Source of the DNA: Mesorhizobium sp.
GTDB taxonomy: Bacteria > Pseudomonadota > Alphaproteobacteria > Rhizobiales > Rhizobiaceae
Assembly (NCBI GenBank): GCA_004020645.1
Contig: SAQL01000017.1
Span: 62,001 to 126,000 of the forward strand
DNA length: 64,000 nt
Direction: 5' to 3'
The translations under genes were made by a program, and so were the position numbers. The notes beneath the pieces are model-generated. The model saw only the letters and a list, made by a program, of their open reading frames with translations. It was not told the DNA's origin and did no database searches. This document shows positions 37,028 to 45,884 of the stretch, in pieces (the stretch's first letter is position 1; the number at the start of each line of letters is the position of its first letter).

Positions 37028-37762
37028 ATGACTGGCATTCGAGAACCAATTGCGAGGCGCTCGACAAGCTTCGCCAGGAGCGCGCTTGCGGCGCTGATCC
37101 TCGCGGCCGCCGCCTTGTGGCAGACGCCGGCAATCTCGGCCGAGGAGGCGGTGGTGATCCCGCCGCCGGTGATGGACGAGAAACCCGCCGCCGGCACCGC
37201 GAAGGCGATCTTCGCCGGCGGTTGCTTCTGGGGCGTGCAGGGCGTGTTCCAGCACGTCAAGGGCTTGACCAGCGCCGTCTCCGGCTATGCCGGCGGCGAC
37301 AAGGACACCGCCGTCTATGAGACGGTCGGCACCGGCCGGACCGGGCATGCCGAAGCCGTCGAGATCACCTACGAGCCGACAAAGGTGACCTACGGCCAGT
37401 TGCTGCAGGTGTATTTCTCGGTGGCGCACAACCCGACGCAGCTGAACTATCAGGGTCCGGACCGCGGCCCGCAATACCGTTCGACGATCTTTGCCGAAAA
37501 CGATGCCCAGAAGAAGATCGCCGAGAGCTACATCGCCCAGCTCGACAAGGCCAAGGTGTTTCCAGAGCCGATCGTGACCACGCTGGAGACAGGAAAGACG
37601 TTCTATCCGGCCGAAGACTATCACCAGGACTTTTTGACGCTGAACCCGACCTACCCCTACATCGTCTACAACGACCTGCCCAAGGTCGAGAATTTGAAGA
37701 CGCTATTCCCGGACCTTTACAGCGACAAGCCGGTGCTGGTGCTGGCCGCCAACAAGAGCTGA
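37028..37762 (+). CDS. msrA: Exported peptide-methionine (S)-S-oxide reductase
   Basis: Repairs oxidised methionine. The 244-aa product has an N-terminal signal-like segment (ALAALILAAAALW... AISA-EE), so it should act in the periplasm, unlike cytosolic MsrA. The catalytic Cys66 is in GGCFWGVQ; SGYAGG, GRTGHAEAVEI and the region AEDYHQDF are conserved. Start ATG 37028 with GGGAG upstream. A TATAAT at 36996-37001 may be its -10 box, though no good -35 is visible. Its neighbour is a Met-rich secreted protein, a possible substrate. Confidence 0.93.
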   Translation: MTGIREPIARRSTSFARSALAALILAAAALWQTPAISAEEAVVIPPPVMDEKPAAGTAKAIFAGGCFWGVQGVFQHVKGLTSAVSGYAGGDKDTAVYETVGTGRTGHAEAVEITYEPTKVTYGQLLQVYFSVAHNPTQLNYQGPDRGPQYRSTIFAENDAQKKIAESYIAQLDKAKVFPEPIVTTLETGKTFYPAEDYHQDFLTLNPTYPYIVYNDLPKVENLKTLFPDLYSDKPVLVLAANKS

Positions 37763-37800
37763 TGCGGCTCAGGATAAAAAACGATCTGTAGCGATCCTTC

Positions 37801-37835
37801 GCGCCCCCTCTGTCCGGCAGGACAGAGGGGGGCGC
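37801..37835. terminator. Hairpin between msrA and the amino-acid ABC operon
   Basis: Arms GCGCCCCCTCTGTCC (37801-37815) and the complementary GGACAGAG-G-run-GCGC (37820-37835), with one extra G. It lies between convergent genes (msrA and an ABC ATPase), so it may end both transcripts; no long T run follows. The CCCCTCTGTC motif recurs near 30300. Confidence 0.6.
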
Positions 37836-37884
37836 TGTCCCTCGGCGTCCGATGCTCCAGCGAGCGCGCGGGCAACAATGCCCG

Positions 37885-38610
37885 CTATTGCACGCCCAGA
37901 AACTGCCGGAGCTCCGGCGTCCTGGGGTTGGCGAAGACGTCCTCGGGGGCGCCGATCTCGTGGACGCGGCCCTGATGCATGAAGACGACACGCGAGCAGA
38001 CGTCGCGGGCGAAGCGCATCTCGTGGGTGACCATCACCAGCGTCATGCCTTCCGCGGCCAATTCCTTGACGACGGCCAGCACCTCGGCAACGAGTTCGGG
38101 GTCGAGCGCCGAGGTGATCTCGTCGCATAGCAGCGCGATGGGCTGCATGGCGAGCGCCCGAGCGATCGCCACGCGCTGCTGCTGGCCGCCGGACAGTTCA
38201 TCCGGCAATGCGTCGAACTTGTGGGCGAGACCAACGCGGTCGAGCATTTTTCGCGCGACCGCTTCGGCGGCTTTTTTCGGCGTCTTCTTCACCACCATCT
38301 GCGACAGCATGACATTGCCGCCGGCCGTGAGATGCGGGAACAGGTTGAATTGCTGAAAAATCATGCCGACTTTCAGGCGCAACGCCTTGAGATGAACCTC
38401 GTCGGGCAGGAACTGGGCGCCGGCGACGACGATCGAGCCTTCATCAATGGTCTCCAGCCCGTTGATGCAACGCAGCAGCGTCGACTTGCCCGAACCGCTC
38501 TTGCCGATGATGGCGACGACCTCGCCCGGCGCGACGTCGATGGAAATCCCCTTCAGCACCTCGTTGTCGCCGAAGCGCTTCTTCACCTCAGTGATTGCGA
38601 TGAGCGACAT
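37885..38610 (-). CDS. Polar amino-acid ABC transporter, ATP-binding protein
   Basis: A 241-aa ATPase of the GlnQ/HisP type: Walker A GKSGSGKST, Q-loop FQQFNLFPHL, signature LSGGQQQRVAIARAL and Walker B LLCDEITSALDPE. ATG 38610 is the family start and overlaps the upstream permease gene by 23 bases. Energises the permeases encoded upstream. Confidence 0.96.
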   Translation of the reverse strand: MSLIAITEVKKRFGDNEVLKGISIDVAPGEVVAIIGKSGSGKSTLLRCINGLETIDEGSIVVAGAQFLPDEVHLKALRLKVGMIFQQFNLFPHLTAGGNVMLSQMVVKKTPKKAAEAVARKMLDRVGLAHKFDALPDELSGGQQQRVAIARALAMQPIALLCDEITSALDPELVAEVLAVVKELAAEGMTLVMVTHEMRFARDVCSRVVFMHQGRVHEIGAPEDVFANPRTPELRQFLGVQ

Positions 38611-39247
38611 TGAGCTTCCTTTCCAGGAGCTGGCTGGATTTCGACAGCGGCCAGCACAAAGCAAAGTAGATGAGCGCGACAAGGCCATAGACGGTGAACG
38701 GCTGGAAGGTGGCGTTGGTGACGATCGAACCGGCCTTCGACAATTCGACGAAGCCGATGATCGAGGTGAGCGCGGTGCCTTTCACTACCTGCACCGAGAA
38801 GCCGACGGTCGGCGGCACCGCCACTTTCAGCGCCTGCGGCAGGATGACGTAGCGCATCTGCTGGAGGTAACCCATCCCGAGGCTGGCGGACGCCTCCCAT
38901 TGACCCTTGGCGATGCTCTCGACGCAGCCGCGCCAGATTTCAGCGAGGAAGGCGGCGGTCCACAGGACGAGCGCGACACAAGCGGCAAGCCAGGCGGGAA
39001 CGTCGACGCCGAACAGGCCAAGGCCGAAGAAGGCGAGAAAGAGCTGCATCAAGAGCGGTGTGCCTTGGAACAGCTGGATGTAGCCGCGTGACAGAAGCCG
39101 CAGCCAATGCCGGCCGCCGATGCGCAGGAAAAGCAGGGCCGCACCGACGATGCCGCCGCCGATGAAGGAGACCAGCGAAAGCACAACGGTCCAGCGGGCG
39201 GCCAAAAGCAGGTTACGCAGGATGTCCCAGAAGCTGAACTCGGTCAT
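38588..39247 (-). CDS. Polar amino-acid ABC transporter permease
   Basis: A 219-aa HisM/GlnP-type permease with about five membrane segments, the family motif FQGTPLLMQLF and the EAA-loop ESIAKGQWEASASLGMGY, where the ATPase docks. Third gene of the importer operon, ten bases after the other permease. Confidence 0.94.
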   Translation of the reverse strand: MTEFSFWDILRNLLLAARWTVVLSLVSFIGGGIVGAALLFLRIGGRHWLRLLSRGYIQLFQGTPLLMQLFLAFFGLGLFGVDVPAWLAACVALVLWTAAFLAEIWRGCVESIAKGQWEASASLGMGYLQQMRYVILPQALKVAVPPTVGFSVQVVKGTALTSIIGFVELSKAGSIVTNATFQPFTVYGLVALIYFALCWPLSKSSQLLERKLNVAHRNH

Positions 39248-39257
39248 GGCGCATGCC

Positions 39258-39929
39258 TCATCGCGACGCCTTCCTTGGAAACAGCATCCAGCCCAGGCCG
39301 GCCAGCAGCTGGCGCAGCAGGATGGCGAGGGCCAGGTAGATCAAGGTGGAGACGATGTAGGTTTCGAAGGCCCTGAAATTGCGCGACTGGATAAAGTTGG
39401 CGGCGAAGGTCAGGTCCTCGGCGGCGATCTGCGAAACGACGGCCGAACCTAGCATGACGATGACGATCTGCGACGACAGCGCAGGCCAGATGCGCTGCAG
39501 CGCTGGGACCAGAACCACATACCAGAAGGCCTGGAACGGGGTCATGGCGAGACTCGCGCCGGCCTCGAACTGGCCACGTGGCGTGGCCTGGATGCCGGCG
39601 CGGATGATCTCGCAGCTGTAGGCGCCGAGGTTAACGACCATGGCGAGGTTGGCGGCGGTCAGTTCCGACATCGTGATGCCAAGCGACGGCAGGCCGAAGA
39701 AGATGAAGAACAGCTGGATCAGAAAGGGCGTGTTGCGGATCAGCTCGACATAGGTCGCGACGACGGGTTTTAGCCATTTCGGCCCGAGGGCGCGCACCCA
39801 GGCGCAGGCAATGCCCAATGCCACGCCGAACACCGCGCCGATCAGGATGAGCTGCACGGTAATCCGGATGCCCTTGAGCAGCACCGGCAGAGAATCGATC
39901 AGCCAGCCGAAATCGAAATGATAGGTCAT
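39258..39929 (-). CDS. Polar amino-acid ABC transporter permease
   Basis: A 223-aa permease of the same family, with ELIRNTPFLIQLFFIFFGLP, and the EAA loop GIQATPRGQFEAGASLAMT. It forms a heterodimer with the downstream permease. Second gene after the binding protein. Confidence 0.94.
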   Translation of the reverse strand: MTYHFDFGWLIDSLPVLLKGIRITVQLILIGAVFGVALGIACAWVRALGPKWLKPVVATYVELIRNTPFLIQLFFIFFGLPSLGITMSELTAANLAMVVNLGAYSCEIIRAGIQATPRGQFEAGASLAMTPFQAFWYVVLVPALQRIWPALSSQIVIVMLGSAVVSQIAAEDLTFAANFIQSRNFRAFETYIVSTLIYLALAILLRQLLAGLGWMLFPRKASR

Positions 39930-39969
39930 GGCTTGCTATCTGACCTCAGCCACACGCGGCAGGCGGCGA

Positions 39970-40761
39970 TCACAGGTCAGCCGGCAGGTCCACCTTCAGC
40001 CATTTTTGCGAAATCGCGTTGAGGGCGCCGTCGGACCTGGCAGCGGCGATGATGCCGTTGATCTTGGCCAGCAGCGCTGGCTGCTCCTTGTTCATGCCGA
40101 TGTAGCAAGGCGAGTTCTTGATCAGGAACTTGAGCTCCGGCCGCTTGGGCGGATTCTTTTCGAGGATGGCGGCGGCGACGACATTCCCGGTTGCGATCAC
40201 CTCGACCTGGCCCGAAAGGAAAGCGGAAATAGTGCCGTTGTTGTCCTCGTAGCGCTTGATCTCGACGCTCGCGGGCACGACCTTGGTCAGTTCGAGGTCT
40301 TCGATCGCGCCGCGAGTGACGCCAACGGTCTTGCCGGCGAGGTCTTCCGCCTTCGCGACCGCGACGTCCGCCGGAGCGAACACGCCATTGTAGAAGGGGG
40401 CGTAGGCTTCGGAAAAGTCGATGACCTTCTCGCGATCGGGATTCTTGCCGAGGCTGGAGATGACCAGGTCGACCTTGTTGGTCTGAAGATAGGGAATGCG
40501 GTTGGCGCTGGTGACCGGGACGATCTCGACCTTGGCGCCGAGCTTTTCGCCAATCAGATTGGCGATATCGATGTCGTAGCCTTGCGGCGTCATGTCGGCG
40601 CCGACACTGCCGAAGGGCGGGAAATCCTGTGGCACGGCGATGCGGATGGTGCCCCGCGCGCCGATGTCGCTCAAGGCGTCAGCCCGCGCCTGCGGAAACG
40701 GAGCCATGGCAATTCCAGCCACGGCGGCGAAGGCCAGCATGCATACATTGCGACGGTTCAT
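39970..40761 (-). CDS. Amino-acid ABC transporter substrate-binding protein (family 3)
   Basis: A 263-aa periplasmic binding protein with a signal peptide ending ARA-DA, the family 3 start IRIAVPQDFPPFG, then YDIDIANLIGEKLG and DLVISSLGKNPDREKVIDFS. Family 3 proteins bind polar amino acids or opines; specificity is not readable here. Head of the four-gene importer operon. Confidence 0.94.
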   Translation of the reverse strand: MNRRNVCMLAFAAVAGIAMAPFPQARADALSDIGARGTIRIAVPQDFPPFGSVGADMTPQGYDIDIANLIGEKLGAKVEIVPVTSANRIPYLQTNKVDLVISSLGKNPDREKVIDFSEAYAPFYNGVFAPADVAVAKAEDLAGKTVGVTRGAIEDLELTKVVPASVEIKRYEDNNGTISAFLSGQVEVIATGNVVAAAILEKNPPKRPELKFLIKNSPCYIGMNKEQPALLAKINGIIAAARSDGALNAISQKWLKVDLPADL

Positions 40762-40941
40762 TATTTTTCCCTTTGACTGAACAAAACCGATTGGTCGTCA
40801 GGGCAAAGCAACAGACATGCCAAACCATCGAAATCAGCGCGAATCGGCGTTTCCCAGGAGGATTGGGAAGGAAGTCTTCACGATCCAATACCCGCCCGAC
40901 CGGCAGGCCGCCTAAATATTGTGCAGTGCGGCGGTTGCCTG

Positions 40942-41946
40942 TCAGTCGTAGGTCAGATCCGTCGCCTTGCCGCCGAACACGCGGTAGGCATAAAACGAAT
41001 AGAAAATGATGATCGGCAGCACGACCACCGTGCCGGCCAGGATGATGGCGAGGCTTTCAGGCGCGGACGCCGCCTGCCAGATGGTCAGCCTGTCGGGCAC
41101 GACGAAGGGATAGAACGACCAGGCGAGCCCGGCAAAGCCCAGCGTGAAGATGGCGGCCAGCGTCAAAAACGGCGTCAGCGCATGGCGGTCGTCCGTCTTA
41201 GGCAGATGGAAGGTCTGCCGCCACAGCCACGCGAACAGCACCGCCGACAGGATCGGCAGCGGCGACAGGTAGAGCATGGCGGGCCAGACGAACCATTTGT
41301 CGAAGATGCGCGGACTGGCGAGCGGCGTGGCCAGCGAGACGGCGACCATGCCGAGCGCGGTCAGCACCAGCGCCCGGCGCAGCCAGAGCACCGCCTTCTT
41401 CTGCAATTCGCCTTCCGTCTTGTAGATGACCCAGGCCGCGCCCATCGCCGCATAGGCGGCAGCAAGGCAAAGCGCCACCAGCGCGCCGAAGGCCATGCCG
41501 CCGAGACCGACATCCAGGCCGAGCACATAGATCCCCAGCATGTAGCCCTGCGCCAGCGAGGCGATGACCGAGCCCAGGAAGAAGATGCGGTTCCAGCGAT
41601 GCTTCCGGCCGGCCGGCACCTTGGCACGGAAATCGAAGGCAACGCCGCGCAGGATCAAGCCGACAAGGAGCAGGAAGACCGGAATGTAGAGCGCGGTGAG
41701 GATGGTGCCGTGCGCCAGCGGGAAGGCGACCAGCAGCAGGCCGACGGCCAGCACCAGCCAGGTCTCGTTGGCGTCCCAGAACGGGCCTATTGCCGCGATC
41801 ATCGTGTCCTGCTCGGCGTCCTCGGCGGCCGCGAACAGGATGCCGATGCCGAGATCGAAGCCGTCGAGGATCACGTAGACCAGGATGGCAAGGCCCATCA
41901 GGCCGGCGAAGATGAGGGGGAGCAATGTCGGCCAGTCGAGGGTCAT
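40942..41946 (-). CDS. cioB: Cytochrome bd-type quinol oxidase subunit II (CydB/CioB)
   Basis: A 334-aa membrane protein with eight or nine transmembrane segments and the CydB start LIFAGLMGLAILVYVILDGFDLGIG, WDANETWLVLA and GVAFDFRAK. It partners with the subunit I gene ten bases upstream. Start ATG 41946 has GGAGG six bases upstream, whereas the ATG at 41952 directly abuts GGAGG; I take the former. Confidence 0.93.
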   Translation of the reverse strand: MTLDWPTLLPLIFAGLMGLAILVYVILDGFDLGIGILFAAAEDAEQDTMIAAIGPFWDANETWLVLAVGLLLVAFPLAHGTILTALYIPVFLLLVGLILRGVAFDFRAKVPAGRKHRWNRIFFLGSVIASLAQGYMLGIYVLGLDVGLGGMAFGALVALCLAAAYAAMGAAWVIYKTEGELQKKAVLWLRRALVLTALGMVAVSLATPLASPRIFDKWFVWPAMLYLSPLPILSAVLFAWLWRQTFHLPKTDDRHALTPFLTLAAIFTLGFAGLAWSFYPFVVPDRLTIWQAASAPESLAIILAGTVVVLPIIIFYSFYAYRVFGGKATDLTYD

Positions 41947-41956
41947 CACCATCCTC

Positions 41957-43315
41957 CTATTTCGCCGCAGGCTGCGACAACGGCGCGTCGAGAACGCCCG
42001 GCAGCGGCGAGGTATCGCCGTCCTTCGCCGCCTTCAGCGCCAGATAGACCAGCACGCCTAGATAGGCGGTCAGAAGCAGCGCATAGAGGATGAGATAGAC
42101 CGCAAGCGACAGCGCGACCTGGCTGCCGGCGACCGGGCCGACGGCATCGACGGTCCTGAGCACGCCGGTGACCAGCCAGGGCTGGCGCCCGATCTCGGTG
42201 GTGTACCAGCCGGCCAGCGTCGCCAGCCAGCCGGACAGCGCCATCGGCACCATCACCAGCGCCAGCGGTTTCGGCAGGCTGTGGCGGCGCTTGAGGAAAA
42301 AGGCGGCCGACCAGGAGACGACGAGCATCAGGACGCCGGTGCCGACCATGATGCGGAAAGCCCAGAACACCGGGAAGACCGGCGGGTGGTTGCCGGCATA
42401 GTCGTTCAGTCCTGGCACGACGCCACTGGCGCTGTGCCTGAGGATGAGGCTGGCGCCGTCGGGGATGGTGACTTCGAATTTGTTCTCCCTTGCCGCCTCG
42501 TCGGGAAGCGCGAAAAGGACCAGCGGCACGTTGGGGCCGGTGTTCCAGTTGGCCTCCATGGCGGCGATCTTCTGCGGCTGATGCTCCAGCGTGTTGAGGC
42601 CATGCTGGTCGCCGGCGAAGATCTGGATGGGGATCAGGATCGCCGCGGTGAAGACACCGGTGCGCAATGCCTTCCACATCGATTCCGAGCGGTCGCCATT
42701 GAGATAGCGCAGCGCCGACAGACCGGCGATCAGGAACGAAACCGTCAGGCCGGAGGCAAGCAGCATGTGGACGAGCCGGTAGGGCATGGACGGGTTGAAG
42801 ACGATCGCCAACCAGTCGGTAGCGTACGCTACGCCGTTGCGCATCTCGAAGCCGACCGGCGTCTGCATCCAGGAATTGAGCGCGATGATCCAGAAGGCGG
42901 ACAGGGTGGTGCCGCCGGCCACCAGCACGGTTGCCAGCGTGTGGATGCGGTTGGAGACGCGGCGGAAGCCGAACAGCATGATGCCGAGGAACGCCGCCTC
43001 GAGGAAGAAGGCGGTGAGTATCTCATAGGCGAGCAGCGGGCCGGCGATGTTGCCGACGGTCTCCATGTAACCCGGCCAGTTGGTGCCGAACTGGAAGCTC
43101 ATGGTGACGCCCGAAACCACGCCCATGGCAAAGGACAGCGCGAACACCTTCACCCAGGTAAAATAGGCGCGCATCCAGGCGGAATCGCCAGTGGCGTTGT
43201 AGCGAAGCTTGAAGAACAGCAGCACCCAGCCAAGCGCAATGGTGATAGCCGGAAACAGGATATGGAACGAGATGTTCGCGCCGAATTGGATGCGCGAAAG
43301 GATGAGCGGGTCCAT
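41957..43315 (-). CDS. cioA: Cytochrome bd-type quinol oxidase subunit I (CydA/CioA)
   Basis: A 452-aa heme-bearing subunit that oxidises quinol and reduces O2. Visible: SRIQFGANISFHILFPA with the heme His, GTNWPGYME, RLVHMLLASGLT with the second His, and GWYTTEIGRQPWLVTG. The length and the region following HQPQKIAAMEA lack the long Q-loop insert of E. coli CydA, which places it with the cyanide-insensitive oxidases. ATG 43315 has GGAG upstream. No cydDC or FixK-type box is visible. Confidence 0.93.
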   Translation of the reverse strand: MDPLILSRIQFGANISFHILFPAITIALGWVLLFFKLRYNATGDSAWMRAYFTWVKVFALSFAMGVVSGVTMSFQFGTNWPGYMETVGNIAGPLLAYEILTAFFLEAAFLGIMLFGFRRVSNRIHTLATVLVAGGTTLSAFWIIALNSWMQTPVGFEMRNGVAYATDWLAIVFNPSMPYRLVHMLLASGLTVSFLIAGLSALRYLNGDRSESMWKALRTGVFTAAILIPIQIFAGDQHGLNTLEHQPQKIAAMEANWNTGPNVPLVLFALPDEAARENKFEVTIPDGASLILRHSASGVVPGLNDYAGNHPPVFPVFWAFRIMVGTGVLMLVVSWSAAFFLKRRHSLPKPLALVMVPMALSGWLATLAGWYTTEIGRQPWLVTGVLRTVDAVGPVAGSQVALSLAVYLILYALLLTAYLGVLVYLALKAAKDGDTSPLPGVLDAPLSQPAAK

Positions 43316-43545
43316 GGTGGGCTCCGGCTGCTGCTATGTCAGGGAAGATAGGCCGGATGCGCCGACCGGTCAAAGCGGCGTGGCGTCACGCGAGGCGGAA
43401 CGCCGCAGGACCGCGGCAGCGGTGGATGCGTCTTCACATACCGATGTCCAGAACTGTCAGGAGTGCCATTGACTTCCGGCGGCGCGCACCGACATTCAGC
43501 GGACTAAAATCAACAGACCTCCTTTCAAGCAGCCGTTTTTCAGCC

Positions 43546-44472
43546 ATGCCATCCATCATTTCCATTTCCGGGGTCACCAAGACCTACGCCACCGGTTTCA
43601 AGGCGCTGAAGGAGATCAACCTCGATATCGAGCGCGGCGAGATCTTTGCGCTGCTCGGGCCGAACGGCGCCGGCAAGACGACGCTGATCTCGATTGTCTG
43701 CGGTATCGTCAACCGCTCGTCGGGCACGGTCACCGTGGACGGCAACGACATCAGCCGGAATTATCGCACCGCGCGCAGCCTGATCGGGCTGGTGCCGCAG
43801 GAACTGACCATCGACGCGTTCGAGAGCGTATGGGCGACGGTCAACTACAGCCGCGGCCTCTTCGGCAAGCCGGCCGACCACGCCTTCGTCGAGAAGGTGC
43901 TGCGCGACCTGTCGTTGTGGGACAAGAAGGAGGCCAAGGCGATCACCCTGTCCGGCGGCATGAAGCGGCGGCTGATGATCGCCAAGGCGCTGTCGCACGA
44001 ACCAAGGGTGTTGTTCCTCGACGAGCCGACAGCCGGCGTCGACGTCGAGCTGCGCCAGGACATGTGGGCGATGGTGCGCCGGCTGCGCGAGGATGGCGTC
44101 ACCATCATCCTGACGACGCACTATATCGAGGAGGCCGAGGCGATGGCCGACCGCGTCGGCGTCATCAATCGCGGCGAGATCGTGTTGGTCGAGGACAAGG
44201 CCGAACTGATGCGCACGCTCGGCCGCAAAAGGCTGTTGCTGGAATTGCGCAGTCCGCTTGTCACCATACCCGAGACGTTTTCGCGTTATGCGCTGGAGCT
44301 TTCGCCGGACGGCAATCAACTGACTTACACCTATGACAACCAGAGCGAACGGCCGGGCGTCGCCTCGCTGCTGCGCGACCTTGAGACGGCCGGCATCCAG
44401 TTCCGCGATATCGACACGCAAAACAGCTCGCTCGAGGAGATCTTCGTCAATCTGGTGAGGAGGGACGCATGA
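43546..44472 (+). CDS. ABC-2 type exporter ATPase (YadG-like)
   Basis: A 308-aa ATPase with Walker A GPNGAGKTT, LVPQELTIDAFESV, signature LSGGMKRRLMIAKAL and VLFLDEPTAGVDVELR; the C-terminal extension has LEEIFVNLVRRDA. The sequence follows E. coli YadG closely in layout. Start ATG 43546 has no strong ribosome-binding site. It overlaps its permease by ATGA. It is divergent from the cioAB operon, with about 230 bases between. The exported compound is unknown. Confidence 0.92.
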   Translation: MPSIISISGVTKTYATGFKALKEINLDIERGEIFALLGPNGAGKTTLISIVCGIVNRSSGTVTVDGNDISRNYRTARSLIGLVPQELTIDAFESVWATVNYSRGLFGKPADHAFVEKVLRDLSLWDKKEAKAITLSGGMKRRLMIAKALSHEPRVLFLDEPTAGVDVELRQDMWAMVRRLREDGVTIILTTHYIEEAEAMADRVGVINRGEIVLVEDKAELMRTLGRKRLLLELRSPLVTIPETFSRYALELSPDGNQLTYTYDNQSERPGVASLLRDLETAGIQFRDIDTQNSSLEEIFVNLVRRDA

Positions 44473-45230
44473 ATCTGCGAGCCGTCTGGGCGATCTACAA
44501 GATGGAGATGGCGCGCGCCTTTCGGACCGTGCTGCAGAGCATTGTTTCGCCGGTCATCTCGACATCGCTCTATTTCGTCGTCTTCGGCTCGGCCATCGGC
44601 TCGCGCATCACCGAGATCGACGGCATCAGCTACGGCGCCTTCATCGTGCCGGGGCTGATCATGCTGTCGCTGCTGACGCAGTCGATCTCCAACGCCTCTT
44701 TCGCCATCTATTTCCCGAAATTTGTCGGCTCGATCTACGAATTGCTGTCGGCGCCGGTGTCCTATCTGGAGATCATCATTGCCTATGTCGGGGGCGCGGC
44801 GACCAAGTCGATCATACTCGGCCTGATCATACTGGCGACCGCAGCGCTGTTCGTGCCGTTGACCATCGAGCATCCGTTCTGGATGCTTGCCTTCCTGGTG
44901 CTGACGGCGGTGACCTTCAGCCTGTTCGGTTTCATCATCGGCATCTGGGCGAGAAGCTTCGAGCAGCTGCAGCTGGTACCGCTGCTGATCATCACGCCGC
45001 TGACCTTTCTTGGCGGCAGCTTCTATTCGATCGACATGCTGCCCGGCGTCTGGCGCACGGTGACGCTGTTCAACCCCGTCCTCTATCTGGTCAGCGGCTT
45101 TCGCTGGAGCTTCTACGGCAAGTCCGATGTCTCGATCGGCATCAGCCTCGGCATGACCGTCGTTTTCCTGTTTATCTGCATAGCGATCGTCGCGTGGATC
45201 TTCAGGACCGGGTACCGGCTGCGGACCTGA
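44469..45230 (+). CDS. ABC-2 type exporter permease (YadH-like)
   Basis: A 253-aa membrane protein with six hydrophobic segments, the ABC-2 motif LTFLGGSFYSIDMLP and NPVLYLVSGFRWSFYG. It pairs with the preceding ATPase, with which it overlaps by ATGA. Similar to YadH and NodJ-type permeases. Confidence 0.92.
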   Translation: MNLRAVWAIYKMEMARAFRTVLQSIVSPVISTSLYFVVFGSAIGSRITEIDGISYGAFIVPGLIMLSLLTQSISNASFAIYFPKFVGSIYELLSAPVSYLEIIIAYVGGAATKSIILGLIILATAALFVPLTIEHPFWMLAFLVLTAVTFSLFGFIIGIWARSFEQLQLVPLLIITPLTFLGGSFYSIDMLPGVWRTVTLFNPVLYLVSGFRWSFYGKSDVSIGISLGMTVVFLFICIAIVAWIFRTGYRLRT

Positions 45231-45348
45231 CCGAACGGCCTGCTCAAGCGACGCAGCGCCAGCATCCGAGCGATGTTCCCGACCCAAGGCGACCTAATCT
45301 GGTGGCGACGCTTGAAAGCGGCCGTGCGATGCCGGCGCTTGATTTCCA

Positions 45349-45371
45349 TATAATGTTATATATTATGTTAT
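45349..45371 (+). promoter_or_regulatory. AT-rich promoter/operator of the marR-GNAT pair
   Basis: TATAAT at 45349-45354 merges into ATGTTAT (45353-45359), repeated at 45365-45371, and ATAAT-7-ATTAT forms an inverted repeat. The start codon lies 21 bases beyond. Such a site is in the right place for autoregulation by the MarR protein; the evidence is positional. Confidence 0.5.
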
Positions 45372-45392
45372 CGATTGGCTGGCGGGTTGATT

Positions 45393-45884
45393 ATGGAAGA
45401 CGTCATAAGGTCCCTTGGCTTCCTGTGCCTGGGCAGCAGGCTGAAGCGTATTGGCGAGCAATTGCAGGCGGATACGCAGCGCCTGCTCGACTGCCTCGAT
45501 GTGCCGGTTCAGTCGAGCCAATACCCGCTGCTGGCTGCGCTCGACAGGCTGGGCCCGCTGCCGGTCGGGGAACTGGCGCAATCCCTCGGGGTCGCGCAGC
45601 CAGGTGTAACGCGGAGCGTGTCGCTTCTGGCCGAATTGGGACTGGTCGAGGTCAGTCCATCGGATGATGACCAGCGGCGCAGGATTGTCTGCCTCACCCT
45701 GCACGGCCAGCGGCTGGTCGATGTTGCAAAGCACGACGTCTGGCCGCGCATCGAGAATGCCGTCGCGGATCTGTGCGCGAATCTTTCTGGGCCGCTTCTT
45801 GATCAGCTGGCCGCCATCGAGGACGGCCTCGCCGCAGCGCCTCTCGACCGTCGTGTAAAGAAGCCGGAAGGTGCCGCGCGATGA
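45393..45884 (+). CDS. MarR-family transcriptional regulator
   Basis: A 163-aa regulator with the winged HTH: QYPLLAALDRLGPLPVGELAQ, then GVAQPGVTRSVSLLAELGLVE and the wing SPSDDDQRRRIVCLTLHG. Start ATG 45393 follows an AT-rich operator-like stretch; a weak GGCGGG precedes. It overlaps the GNAT gene by ATGA, a common arrangement in which both act on one small-molecule response. Confidence 0.92.
   Translation: MEDVIRSLGFLCLGSRLKRIGEQLQADTQRLLDCLDVPVQSSQYPLLAALDRLGPLPVGELAQSLGVAQPGVTRSVSLLAELGLVEVSPSDDDQRRRIVCLTLHGQRLVDVAKHDVWPRIENAVADLCANLSGPLLDQLAAIEDGLAAAPLDRRVKKPEGAAR

Noticed and set aside
43316..43545. FNR/FixK box (TTGAT-N4-ATCAA) before cioAB
   Set aside because: The expected palindrome is not present in the divergent region, apart from a lone ATTGACTT.
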